Positions 27,330 through 38,615 of a stretch of 64,000 nucleotides of DNA are shown here, in pieces (position 1 is the first letter of the stretch; the number at the start of each line of letters is the position of its first letter). The stretch lies in the NCBI GenBank assembly GCA_958443615.1, contig CAUCLI010000003.1:1-64000 (forward strand), given 5' to 3'. A model generated the notes under the pieces. The model was not told the DNA's origin. It ran no database searches and saw only the letters and a program-made list of their open reading frames with translations. Source of the DNA: an uncultured Collinsella sp. (lineage in GTDB: Bacteria > Actinomycetota > Coriobacteriia > Coriobacteriales > Coriobacteriaceae). Made by a program: the position numbers and the translations under genes.

Positions 27330-28628
27330 TCAAAAACCTTCCCGATCGGACGCAGAGGAGTGGATGGCCGGAGGCTTCCCCCTTCCATTACGTCGCATCG
27401 CGCCCGATTGCCTTCCAAGGAGAATCGTCGAGAAGCCCGCCAGCAATCCCGCCGTTGCGGAGAGCGCCACGGCACCCGCCTCCTGAACTATTAATCCCGC
27501 GGCATATGAAGCCAGGGAAGTTGGCATCTGAACGGCAACGATCAATACCGCACGCGCTCTTCCCTGCAACTCCAAAGGCACGTTTGAAAAGAATTTACCC
27601 TGCACCACCGCACTCAACATCGGCAATGATATCGCATAACAAATTACGAACAACGCCAGCGACCCAAGTGAGACTTCAAAGGCACAAGTAACGGCCGTGC
27701 CCAACACAATACCAATCAGCAACAAAGCAATAGGCAGCTTAAGAGACCTGCACCACTTGCACGATACGACCAGTATCGAGCTTCCGATAGCTGCCCCACA
27801 TACCACGGTGTCCAATATACCCACACTGGCTGGACTCGCGCCACTTTGCAGTAATGCCAATTGAGCGCCATATTGCACAAGGCCGAAAGACACGTTCAGC
27901 AATGCCATCGGCAAAACCGTACAAACAAATGAATGAGATTCGTGGAGCCACTTTATCCCATCAACGGATCCCCTCAGAAGAACAAGAGGGCGACGGCCGT
28001 CCACTCTCTCGGTCTCGAATGGCGCGGCGTGGCTACCCGCTAGAGCTACTGCGGCAACCAACGATAATGCAAAGCAGATAAACATGACAAGGGCAGGCAG
28101 GGAACGAGAGGACGCGAAAAGGATGCCACCTGTCGAAGCACCGATCATCGCGATTCCGGCATCGCGCCCCTCATTGGCGCTCCTCGCCTTTAAATACTGC
28201 TCCCCATCACATATTTCCCTTAATAGGGCATCCGAAGAGCCTCCCAGCAAGCCCTCCAACAACGCCGAAATACAGGCTGCCAAAAGCAAGAGGGGCAACC
28301 AGAGCCCACCGCAAGCAAGGATTGCGAACGCAGCGAACCAAATCATTGCCTGAAGCAAGGCATAGAGAATCAGTAAGTGCTTCCTATTGAAGGCGTCGAC
28401 TATCGCACCTCCAAAAAACGTCGAAACCCGCTGAACGATTGCGATTATCGAAACAATCAAGCCCGCAGTCACAACAGAGCCACACGCATCAAACGCAAGG
28501 AGCGAAAGGTACACCCCCTCGATACTCTGCGCGCAGGCAGAGAGGCTGTCAGACAAAAACCAGGTCATATAGCTCTTGCTAAATGAGGTGTGAGCTCGCA
28601 AGTTTTTTTCTGCGCCCGTTACATCCAT
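27330..28628 (-). CDS. MFS transporter of the RiPP islet (MFS_3-like)
   Basis: A 432-residue membrane protein with ten to twelve hydrophobic segments of the macrolide-efflux/enterobactin-exporter-like MFS type: SYMTWFLSDSLSACAQSIEG, the VSTFFGGAIVDAFNRKHLL loop (GxxxDxxxRK), and AREICDGEQYLKARSANEGRDAG. The ATG at 28628 overlaps the last codons of the regulator gene by 10 bases, so the two are translationally coupled. By context it most likely exports the modified peptide made by the divergent genes, or gives self-protection. It is noticeably A+T-richer than flanking rnr and ftsX. Confidence 0.82.
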   Translation of the reverse strand: MDVTGAEKNLRAHTSFSKSYMTWFLSDSLSACAQSIEGVYLSLLAFDACGSVVTAGLIVSIIAIVQRVSTFFGGAIVDAFNRKHLLILYALLQAMIWFAAFAILACGGLWLPLLLLAACISALLEGLLGGSSDALLREICDGEQYLKARSANEGRDAGIAMIGASTGGILFASSRSLPALVMFICFALSLVAAVALAGSHAAPFETERVDGRRPLVLLRGSVDGIKWLHESHSFVCTVLPMALLNVSFGLVQYGAQLALLQSGASPASVGILDTVVCGAAIGSSILVVSCKWCRSLKLPIALLLIGIVLGTAVTCAFEVSLGSLALFVICYAISLPMLSAVVQGKFFSNVPLELQGRARAVLIVAVQMPTSLASYAAGLIVQEAGAVALSATAGLLAGFSTILLGRQSGAMRRNGRGKPPAIHSSASDREGF

Positions 28629-29176
28629 CGAAATCCCCGCATGAGAACCACTACCCGCTCGCCAGCAGTTTGTTCGCCCTCTCCATTCCCCATTGCATCC
28701 CATTTGGCAAGTACGGCTTCCAATTCGCGATGCATTTGCTTTAACTGATCAGGAGTCAGCATCAGGATTGAATCAGAATTCATTTCTGCTTCAATCCAAT
28801 CTGGTGATACGCAGTCCAGACATTCAACATAGCGAGAATACAGGTCCCTTTGAAATGCATCCCGTTCGCTCCGAAAGGCATCGCTAAGCTGAATTAACTC
28901 CTCAGGACCCGATCTAGGGGTCTCTAAATGAGAATCCCCTTCTTTCGCCATCCAATAACTGCGCCTTCGATCTTCGTCAGGCGCATTCGCCGCTACAACC
29001 AAACCCGGCTCACTTAATTTTGAGACATGGTAGCTCACGGATCCCACTGCGAGCCCGAGATCATCAGCTATCTCTCCAATGGTCTTCCTGCCTTCCATGC
29101 GCAGCAGGGCATATATCTTCATGCGGATGGGATTGGCGAGTGCTTTCAGCTCTTCCATGCCCTTGTTGTCGCTCAT
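28619..29176 (-). CDS. ArsR-like winged-helix regulator of the RiPP islet
   Basis: A 185-residue protein. The first ~90 residues form an ArsR-type winged helix (ALANPIRMKIYALLRMEGRK, then IGEIADDLGLAVGSVSYHVSKL); the remaining helical part, with an Arg/Trp-rich strand (DRRRSYWMAKEGD), is a longer effector or dimerisation region lacking obvious metal ligands. The ATG at 29176 is one of two adjacent ATGs after GAGGGG. It lies first in a two-gene unit with the MFS gene and faces a 62-bp palindrome, its probable operator. A peptide or drug ligand is more likely than a metal. Confidence 0.8.
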   Translation of the reverse strand: MSDNKGMEELKALANPIRMKIYALLRMEGRKTIGEIADDLGLAVGSVSYHVSKLSEPGLVVAANAPDEDRRRSYWMAKEGDSHLETPRSGPEELIQLSDAFRSERDAFQRDLYSRYVECLDCVSPDWIEAEMNSDSILMLTPDQLKQMHRELEAVLAKWDAMGNGEGEQTAGERVVVLMRGFRWM

Positions 29177-29232
29177 CATCAAACCCCTCGAACTCAAAAT
29201 TTTCCAATTATCCGCTTAAGTTTGCCACACGA

Positions 29233-29294
29233 AAATATAAATACAAGAAAAATCGTACAAGTTAATTTGTACGATTTTTCTTGTATTTATATTT
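29233..29294. promoter_or_regulatory. 62-bp near-perfect palindrome: mirrored divergent promoters/operator
   Basis: Two 28-base arms, exactly complementary (29233-29260 and 29267-29294), flank GTTAAT. Each arm reads outward as TTGTACGATTTTTCTTGT then ATTTATATTT, so the same -35-like TTGTAC and A+T-rich -10-like segment face both the peptide gene and the regulator gene. It is the only control region in the divergent gap and is very A+T-rich against a G+C-rich genome. Confidence 0.75.
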
Positions 29295-29356
29295 AATGAA
29301 CATTATCTTATCTCTCGTCGCGCGGCACAGTGAAAACCCATTGAAAGGAGTACCTC

Positions 29357-29452
29357 ATGTATGCGCTCTCTCACGATGATCAGGACGTTTTCGAAATTAC
29401 GACCGACGCCCCGTTCGGTCCCGACGGAATCATCAATATCATTTGCCGTTAA
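29357..29452 (+). CDS. 31-residue putative RiPP precursor peptide
   Basis: A 32-codon frame (31 residues plus TAA) with an excellent ribosome binding site (GAAAGGAG, 6 bases before the ATG), 38 bases ahead of the radical SAM gene. The peptide is acidic in the first half (Asp at 7, 8, 10, 17, Glu13), has a PFGPDG motif at 19-24 and a hydrophobic tail ending in IICR, with a single Cys at position 30. There is no Gly-Gly leader site. Position, size and ribosome binding site make it the likely substrate of the maturase. I do not recognise it as any named precursor family. Confidence 0.7.
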   Translation: MYALSHDDQDVFEITTDAPFGPDGIINIICR

Positions 29453-29490
29453 GCCTCAATAGCGCTTAGCCAGTGGAGGGGGTCCTGTCG

Positions 29491-30837
29491 TTGGAGAAGA
29501 TTCGAATTTCCAGCTACGCAATCATAGGCGACAATAGCTACCTTGCAGCCGGTGCACCTCATCAGCTTGTATATCTGACAACAGGGCCCCGCCTATTCAT
29601 TTTAAAGTCATCCCTTATTTCGAAATTGGCAAAAGGGGACATCGACGCAATCCCCAATGAGACAATCCAGCAACTCAAAAAGAATGGCATCATCGTTTGC
29701 TCATCAGTACAAAATGAACGTGATGTCGTATTGTCAAAACTGAAGAATACCGATGCCCGCACGCGCTCGATTGCAATAATGCCCACAGGAGGATGCAACA
29801 TGCGATGCGAATATTGCGGGCAGGAGCACAACTCTCAGCTCATGGCACAAGATACCGCGGACGCGACTATCGCATATCTTAGGCGTTCACTGGCCAATGG
29901 AAACTACAGCAACCTGTTCGTTAGATGGTTCGGTGGAGAACCCCTGATGGCATACGATCGGATACTAGAGATCTCGGACAGGATATCCGAATTATGTTCA
30001 GAACTCGACATACCCTTCGAATCCGAAATGTCGTCGAACGGCACTCTCCTCACAATCGAGCGCCTTGTTGAACTTCAAAACAGGGCGAATTTAAGGCAAC
30101 TGACAATCACCGTTGATGGAAACGAAGAGTGTCACAACAACAGTAGACCGCTGAAAAACAACGGAAACGGTCACAGGCTGATCATGAATCTGCTCAAAAG
30201 CGCTTATGACTCACGCGATAAACTCGAAAAGATGCGCATTTCGATTCGGATAAATGTAACGAGATTGAATATGAGGGGAATCCCCACCCTCATTGACGAG
30301 CTTGGAACATTCTGCAAATCGAGACTCTTCTCTCTGCAGATAATCCCTGTTTACGATTGGGGTCACAGCAATGGTCATCTGAAGTTGCATCAGACCGATC
30401 TTGATCAGCTGATTCTGGAATGGACCGAGCGCGCAATCGGGAAGGGAATACGAACCGAAGTACTCCCGTTGGGCAAAACTGCAAGTACCTGCCTTTCGGT
30501 CGGAACCCGCAAAGACCTCATCGATCCCTCTGGCAACATATATTCATGCACAGAATATCCTCTCGTCAAACCTTATGACATGGTGAAGCGCTTGGGAAAT
30601 GTGCACGTATATGACAAAGCGCAAAGGCCGGAATCCGATTACGACGACTTCGAAAAACTGTTTAGATTGATCCAGATTGACTGCCAAGAATGTGAATACC
30701 TACCAGTCTGCGGAGGCGGATGCCCACGTAGACGAGCAAAAGGGGAAACCTCATGTCCGGAATTCACGCGAACGATCCAACAGAGACTCAGCATATTGGC
30801 AAAGACCGTGGGGCTGTCACAACATAGGACGAACTGA
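29491..30837 (+). CDS. Radical SAM/SPASM peptide maturase
   Basis: A 448-residue (from TTG 29491) radical SAM enzyme. Residues 1-~90 form a small domain in the position where such maturases hold a precursor-recognition element. The radical SAM cluster motif CNMRCEYC is at Cys102, Cys106, Cys109, followed by WFGGEPLM. The C-terminal SPASM domain has C-x19-C (CLSVGT...IYSC), CQECEYLPVCGGGC (CxxCx5CxxxC) and a last Cys, the ligand set for two extra Fe-S clusters. Such enzymes make thioether or C-C crosslinks on a peptide. The TTG is preferred since GGAGGGG lies ~10 bases upstream; a GTG at 29473 has no such site. Codon use is A+T-rich. Confidence 0.9.
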   Translation: MEKIRISSYAIIGDNSYLAAGAPHQLVYLTTGPRLFILKSSLISKLAKGDIDAIPNETIQQLKKNGIIVCSSVQNERDVVLSKLKNTDARTRSIAIMPTGGCNMRCEYCGQEHNSQLMAQDTADATIAYLRRSLANGNYSNLFVRWFGGEPLMAYDRILEISDRISELCSELDIPFESEMSSNGTLLTIERLVELQNRANLRQLTITVDGNEECHNNSRPLKNNGNGHRLIMNLLKSAYDSRDKLEKMRISIRINVTRLNMRGIPTLIDELGTFCKSRLFSLQIIPVYDWGHSNGHLKLHQTDLDQLILEWTERAIGKGIRTEVLPLGKTASTCLSVGTRKDLIDPSGNIYSCTEYPLVKPYDMVKRLGNVHVYDKAQRPESDYDDFEKLFRLIQIDCQECEYLPVCGGGCPRRRAKGETSCPEFTRTIQQRLSILAKTVGLSQHRTN

Positions 30838-30940
30838 ACACATGGTTCAACCCCATCGCGACCTATATGTCGGACCATTTAAGTCGCATCGCGTAAAAAA
30901 GATTCCCATCCATGCGCCGCAACGCCGTGAGAGCAGGAGA

Positions 30941-31028
30941 CCCCCTGGGAAATCCCTAAGTAAACATTCCGCAGGCCGACAAGCATAACTCGCCGGTCGA
31001 GGACGTTTACGTGGGATATCCCAGGGGG
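30941..31028. repeat. Imperfect long inverted repeat at the islet edge
   Basis: Arms at 30941-30965 and 31005-31028 (CCCCCTGGGA...GTAAAC and complement, three differences) with a 39-base spacer lie between the convergent maturase and ftsX genes. No T-run follows either arm. It could be a factor-dependent terminator or the trace of the insertion boundary. Confidence 0.65.
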
Positions 31029-31058
31029 CCTCCAATGGAACCGAACGATGTTCGCGCG

Positions 31059-32006
31059 CTACACCTTGAGATAGCGCCTCATGGCGATCGCGGAGCCGAA
31101 CAGGCCAATGATCACGCCGAGCAGCACGAGCGCGCCGTACGTGGCGAAGTAGATGTTCATGGGCACGGCGAAGCTCATCCAGCTGATTCCCTCGGCGATC
31201 TTGGGGATGACGAGGTTGCGGAACAGCTCGAGCACGCCGATGGAGAACAGGGCGCCGAGCAGGGCCTGCAGCACGCCCTCGGTGATGAAGGGCCCGCGGA
31301 TGAAGCCGTTTGAGGCGCCGACGAGGCGCATGATGGCGATCTCGCGGCGGCGGGCGGTGATGGACAGGCGGATCGTGTTGTTGATGAAGATGAACGCCAC
31401 GAAGGTGAGCAGGGCCACCAGGACCACGGCGGCGATGCGGATATAGCCGGTCAGCTGGAACAGGCGGCCGACCTCCTCCTGGCCGTAGCGGACGTTCTCG
31501 GCAACATCGGCGTCTTTGTCATCCACCTCGGGGTCGGCGTCATCGACGATCTTGCGGAAGCCGGAGTCGCCCTTGATCTTCTCGGCCATGGCCTCGACCT
31601 GGGACGGATCCTCCATCTCGATGCGGAAGGAGCGCGGAAGCGGGTTCTGGCCGTCGAGCGCGGAAAGCGTCGCGTCGGCATTGCCCGAGATGGTGGAGCT
31701 GTACTCCTCCAGCGCGTCCTCCTTGCTCACGAACTCGACGTTCTTGACGTTCTCCATGCGCTCGAGCTCGTCCTGGTAATCCTCGACGTCCTCATCGGAG
31801 GCGTTGTCGGAGATGTATGCCTGGATGGTCACCTGGTCCTCGACGTTGCCGATCGCGGAGTTCACCAGCACGGAGCCGATGATAAACAGGCCGATGATGA
31901 ACAGCGACAGGAAGATGGTGATGACGGCGCCGAAGGACGTCGTCCAGTTGCGGAAGAAGTGGCGGAAAGCCTCTTTGATGGAATAGCCGAAATTAGAAGG
32001 CGCCAT
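31059..32006 (-). CDS. ftsX: Cell-division protein FtsX
   Basis: A 315-residue FtsX: cytoplasmic N terminus with YSIKEAFRHFFRNWTTSFGAV, a first membrane segment, a ~150-residue extracellular domain (DQVTIQAYISDNA...), and three C-terminal segments with FINNTIRLSITARRREIAIMRLVGAS. With FtsE it forms the complex that activates peptidoglycan hydrolases at the septum. It overlaps the 3' end of ftsE by 14 bases, so it is translationally coupled. The conserved order ftsE-ftsX-...-smpB is interrupted by the RiPP islet right after ftsX. Confidence 0.95.
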   Translation of the reverse strand: MAPSNFGYSIKEAFRHFFRNWTTSFGAVITIFLSLFIIGLFIIGSVLVNSAIGNVEDQVTIQAYISDNASDEDVEDYQDELERMENVKNVEFVSKEDALEEYSSTISGNADATLSALDGQNPLPRSFRIEMEDPSQVEAMAEKIKGDSGFRKIVDDADPEVDDKDADVAENVRYGQEEVGRLFQLTGYIRIAAVVLVALLTFVAFIFINNTIRLSITARRREIAIMRLVGASNGFIRGPFITEGVLQALLGALFSIGVLELFRNLVIPKIAEGISWMSFAVPMNIYFATYGALVLLGVIIGLFGSAIAMRRYLKV

Positions 32007-33207
32007 AGTTGCCGTAGCCTCCCCTCTCCTGGTCGCGGATCACGCGGCCGCCCTCGAGGGCGATGACGCGACGCTGCATGGAGTCGACCATCGCGCGGTC
32101 ATGCGTGGCCACGATCACGGTCGTGCCGGTGCGGTTGATGCGCTCGAGGAGCTTCATGATGCCCAGCGAGATCGCAGGGTCGAGGTTGCCCGTGGGCTCG
32201 TCGCAGATGAGCAGCGGCGGGCGGTTGACCATGGCGCGGGCGACGGAGACGCGCTGCTGCTCGCCACCGGAGAGCTGGTCGGGCAGGGAGTCCATCTGCT
32301 CGGCCAGGCCGACCAGGCGCAGCACCTCGGGGACCTGGGCCTTGATGACGGCCTTGGGCTTGCCGATGCACTGCAGGGCGAATGCCACGTTCTCGTAAGC
32401 CGTGCGGTTGGGCAGGAGCTTGTAGTCCTGGAACACGGCGCCGATCTGACGGCGCAGGAACGGGATCTTGCGGTTCTTGATCTTCATGAGATCCTGACCC
32501 GCGACGATCACACGGCCGCTCGTGGGCTTCACGTTGCGAAGCATGGTGTTGAGCAGCGTGGTCTTGCCGGACCCGGAGTGGCCGACGAGGAAGACGAACT
32601 CACCGGGATAGATCTCGATGTTCACATCGTCCAGCGCGGGCTTGTTGGGCTGCGCGGGGTAGATCTTGGTGACATGCTCCATGAGGATCACGGGCTCGAC
32701 GCCGGCCTCGCGCGCCTGGCGGGCACGGGAGTCGTCGACCGGGGCGAACACGGTGGTGAAGTCGGGATTGTTGGCGAGCGCGGCGTCCAGGGACGCGATC
32801 TCGTCGGCCTGATCGGCGGTGACCTCGGCGCCCGCGGGGCCGGCCTGCGTCATGAAGACACCGGGCTGGGCGACCTCCGGGGCCGCCGGCGCGGCGGGCT
32901 CCATCGGCGAGGGGATGCTCGGGCGCGGGGCCGGGGCGTCCTCGGGCGAGGGGATGCTGAACAAGGGGTTGGCGGCAGCCTGGGGCGCCGCGGCCGCCTC
33001 GCCCTGCTGCGCGGCGGCAAAGACCTCGGCCTCAAGGGCGTTGGCGGCAGGTGCGGAGGCATCGAATACGGGTTGCTGGACGGGCTGCTCGAACAGGCGG
33101 TCCTGCGCGGAGGCGAAGCGCTCGCCCTGCGACGGCGCGGGCGTGCCGGATTGCGGCGCCTGCGGAGTCGCCGGCTCCTCGCTCGGCGTACGGAAGTGGT
33201 TACCCAC
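31993..33207 (-). CDS. ftsE: Cell-division ATP-binding protein FtsE with long N-terminal extension
   Basis: 404 residues, against about 225 for ordinary FtsE. The ABC ATPase starts near 171 (VEPVILMEHVTKIYP) and is complete: Walker A GHSGSGKTT (209-217), Q-loop VFQDYKLLPNRTAYENVAF, LSGGEQQRVSVARA, CDEPTGNLDP and the His-loop. Residues 1-~170 are rich in Ala, Pro, Gln and Glu and are probably disordered. The extension is likely real because the GTG at 33207 has AAGGAG at the right distance and no internal start has a comparable site. Partner FtsX is encoded next. Its role may be docking other divisome proteins. Confidence 0.93.
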   Translation of the reverse strand: MGNHFRTPSEEPATPQAPQSGTPAPSQGERFASAQDRLFEQPVQQPVFDASAPAANALEAEVFAAAQQGEAAAAPQAAANPLFSIPSPEDAPAPRPSIPSPMEPAAPAAPEVAQPGVFMTQAGPAGAEVTADQADEIASLDAALANNPDFTTVFAPVDDSRARQAREAGVEPVILMEHVTKIYPAQPNKPALDDVNIEIYPGEFVFLVGHSGSGKTTLLNTMLRNVKPTSGRVIVAGQDLMKIKNRKIPFLRRQIGAVFQDYKLLPNRTAYENVAFALQCIGKPKAVIKAQVPEVLRLVGLAEQMDSLPDQLSGGEQQRVSVARAMVNRPPLLICDEPTGNLDPAISLGIMKLLERINRTGTTVIVATHDRAMVDSMQRRVIALEGGRVIRDQERGGYGNYGAF

Positions 33208-33300
33208 TAGAGCTCCTTAGAGTCGTGCATTTGAACTACAGACTTGAATATTTTAGCAAGATGGGGCCGCTACCATCAAAGCAACACGGCAGACGCTCCC

Positions 33301-33333
33301 ACCTCAATTTAGGGACTGTCCCCAAATTGAGGT
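33301..33333. repeat. 33-bp palindromic repeat, exact copy of 12624-12656
   Basis: Same 33 bases as 12624-12656, lying 13 bases beyond the yitT stop and upstream of ftsE. Two exact copies 20 kb apart in intergenic DNA indicate a dispersed repeat family. Confidence 0.75.
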
Positions 33334-33345
33334 CCGTGGGGCGCG

Positions 33346-34233
33346 CTAGCCGACGGACTTGAAGCCGTAGCCGATGGCCTCGTTCACGTCGGTGATGATG
33401 AGCATGGCGTCGGCGTCGTGCTCGTAGACGATGGTCTTGATGATCGAGATCTCACGGCGGGAAAGCACGAAGAACAGAACCGGACGGTCCTTCTTGGTCC
33501 AGGAGCCCTGGGCCATGAGACGCGTGCAACCGCGGTCCATGGCGTGCAGGATGTCGTGCTCGATATCCTCGAAACGATCGGAGATGATGAACGCGGCGCG
33601 CTGGGTGTTGCCGCCGTCGACCACCATATCGACCACGTACCCCATGAGCACCATGGAAAGTGCGGCGTACAACGCATTGGTGATCGAGAACACCGGGGCG
33701 GAGGCGGCGCACACCGCCACGTCGATCGCCATGACCGTGGCGCCCACGGGCAACGAGCTCTTGCGCGCGATGATCTGCCCGATGGTGTCGGAGCCGCCGG
33801 TATTGGCACCGCAACGGAACACCAGGCCGTAGCCGACGCCCGAGACGATACCGCCCCACAACGCCGAGAGCATGATGTCGTCATGCCCGAGATGCAGGAC
33901 GAACGGCGCGAAAAGGTCGGTGAAAAAGCCGAACAGAACGAAACCGGTGACGGTCTGTACCACGTACTTGAGGCCGCCGGAGCGAACCACCACGAGCAGC
34001 AGCAGCGCGTTCATGACGATGGTCTGCAAGCCGACGGGCAGGCTGAAGCCGGAGCGCCGGGCGAGTTCCGCGAGGATGGTCGCCAGGCCCGTGAGACCGC
34101 CGGCCGCGAGGCCGTTGGGGATCATGAACACGTCCGTGGCGAACGCCGCGATGGCGCAGCCGAGCATGATGGCCGGCAGGTCGCGCATGAACTGCGATTG
34201 GATGATGCGATTGATGTCGATGCGCTTTGCCAT
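33346..34233 (-). CDS. YitT family membrane protein
   Basis: A 295-residue protein with five or so N-terminal hydrophobic segments (two DUF161/YitT_membrane halves: GLAAGGLTGLATILAEL and GLVFRCGANTGGSDTIGQII) and a C-terminal cytoplasmic DUF2179 domain (RREISIIKTIVYEHDADAMLIITDVNEAIGYGFK). Function is unknown; these are widespread in Firmicutes and Actinobacteria. The gene follows prfB by 6 bases and is probably co-transcribed with secA-prfB. Confidence 0.92.
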   Translation of the reverse strand: MAKRIDINRIIQSQFMRDLPAIMLGCAIAAFATDVFMIPNGLAAGGLTGLATILAELARRSGFSLPVGLQTIVMNALLLLVVVRSGGLKYVVQTVTGFVLFGFFTDLFAPFVLHLGHDDIMLSALWGGIVSGVGYGLVFRCGANTGGSDTIGQIIARKSSLPVGATVMAIDVAVCAASAPVFSITNALYAALSMVLMGYVVDMVVDGGNTQRAAFIISDRFEDIEHDILHAMDRGCTRLMAQGSWTKKDRPVLFFVLSRREISIIKTIVYEHDADAMLIITDVNEAIGYGFKSVG

Positions 34234-34239
34234 ACGCCC

Positions 34240-35369
34240 CTACTCCGCCTGTTCGGTCGCCCAGCGGTGGTACCCGATGATGAACGGGTCCAGGTCGCCG
34301 TCCTCGAGGACACCGTCGACGTTGCTCGTCTCCACGCCGCATCGCAGGTCCTTCACCATCTGGTACGGGTACAGGACGTAGCTGCGAATCTGATTGCCGA
34401 AGCCTATCTCGGTCTTGGGGCCGCGGATCTCGTCGAGGGTGTCCTCGCGCTTCTGTAGCTCGAGCTCGTAGAGGCGGGCCTTTAGGATCTGCATGCACGC
34501 GGCCTTGTTCTGGATCTGACTGCGCTCGTTTTGGCAGGTGACCACGATTCCGGTGGGAATATGCGTCACGCGCACCGCGGAGTCGGTGGTATTGACGCCC
34601 TGGCCGCCGGGGCCGCTCGCATGGTAGACGTCCACGCGGATATCGTCGGGCGCGACCTCGATCTGGATGTCATCGGGCAGCACCGGGATGACCTCGACGC
34701 CGGCGAACGTGGTCTGGCGGCGCTTCTTGGCGTCCGTGGGGCTGATGCGCACCAGGCGGTGCACGCCCGCCTCGGCGCGCAACATCCCGAACGCGTCCTT
34801 GCCCTCGACCGTGATGGTGGCCCGGTCGATGCCGATGACCTCGGCGGCGGGGCAATCGTTGACCGTGACCTTCCAGCCGCGGCGGGCGCAGTACTTCATG
34901 TACATCTTGAACAGCATGAAGGTCCAGTCCTGGGCCTCCAGGCCGCCCTGACCGGGCTTGATGGACAAGATCGCGCTGCCGTGGTCGAACTCGCCGGTGA
35001 ACCAGCTGGAGAGCTCCATCTCATCGATGGAGCGGGTGAGCTCGGCTGCGGCCTCGGAGGCCTCGGCGACGAACTCGGCGCCGTCCTCGCCCATCTCCTC
35101 GGCGAGCTCGAGGGCGGCACGGGCGTCGGAAAGGCGCTCATGGGCGGCATCGACGAGCGCGACATCGCCCTTCACCTGGGCGAGCTCGGCCATGTGCGCG
35201 CGGGCGGCATCGGCGTCGTCCCAAAAGCCGGGGGCGGCGCTCGCCTGCTCCAGCTCGCCGACGCGCCCACGGGCCTCGTCGATGTGCAGGTACGCCTCGA
35301 CCTCGGCGAGGCGCGCGGAGAGCGCGTCCAGGTCCGCCGGGGTCACGGCGAGTCGAATCTCCTCCGCCA

Positions 35370-35370
<1 letters not shown>
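34240..35370 (-). CDS. prfB: Peptide chain release factor 2
   Basis: A 376-residue class I release factor with the GGQ motif at Gly255-Gly256-Gln257 (GPGGQGVN) that triggers peptide release. It is assigned to RF2 by overall sequence (WFTGEFDH, LSIKPGQGGLEAQDW, YHASGPGGQGVN) and by its place after secA, as in other Gram-positives. The stop-codon recognition tripeptide reads SPT (210-212) where RF2 normally has SPF. The ATG at 35370 overlaps the secA stop as TGATG. There is no internal TGA, so the programmed +1 frameshift found in many prfB genes is absent. Confidence 0.95.
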
Positions 35371-38348
<2,978 letters not shown>

Positions 38349-38555
38349 ATGGTTTCCTCTTAACGATGCGCCGATGCGGACCGCGCACTTGAGTGCGGGC
38401 GCGAGCCGTTTTCAGCGCATAGACACAGTTAAGGAAACTTTAGCCAAATGACGCGCACGCAATGCGCAGGATGTGTGTGCTCACAGGGAAACTATCTCCG
38501 TTCGCGACTCTCGCCCCCCAGACCGCCATCGCACGGTATATTCCCAGCCTTTTAT

Positions 38556-38587
38556 GCAAAAACCCCGCACCTGAATAGGTGCGGGGT
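38556..38587 (-). terminator. Rho-independent terminator of rpmE
   Basis: An 11-base perfect stem ACCCCGCACCT / AGGTGCGGGGT with loop GAAT/ATTC is followed on the minus strand by TTTTTGC, 29 bases after the rpmE stop. The 38349-38555 gap upstream of secA shows nothing else. Confidence 0.9.
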
Positions 38588-38615
38588 CTCATGAGCGCGT
38601 CAAGAAAGACGGAAG

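Noticed and set aside
30842..30988. Small plus-strand frame after the maturase that could be a second peptide
   Set aside because: No ribosome binding site, basic low-complexity product, and it runs into the inverted repeat.
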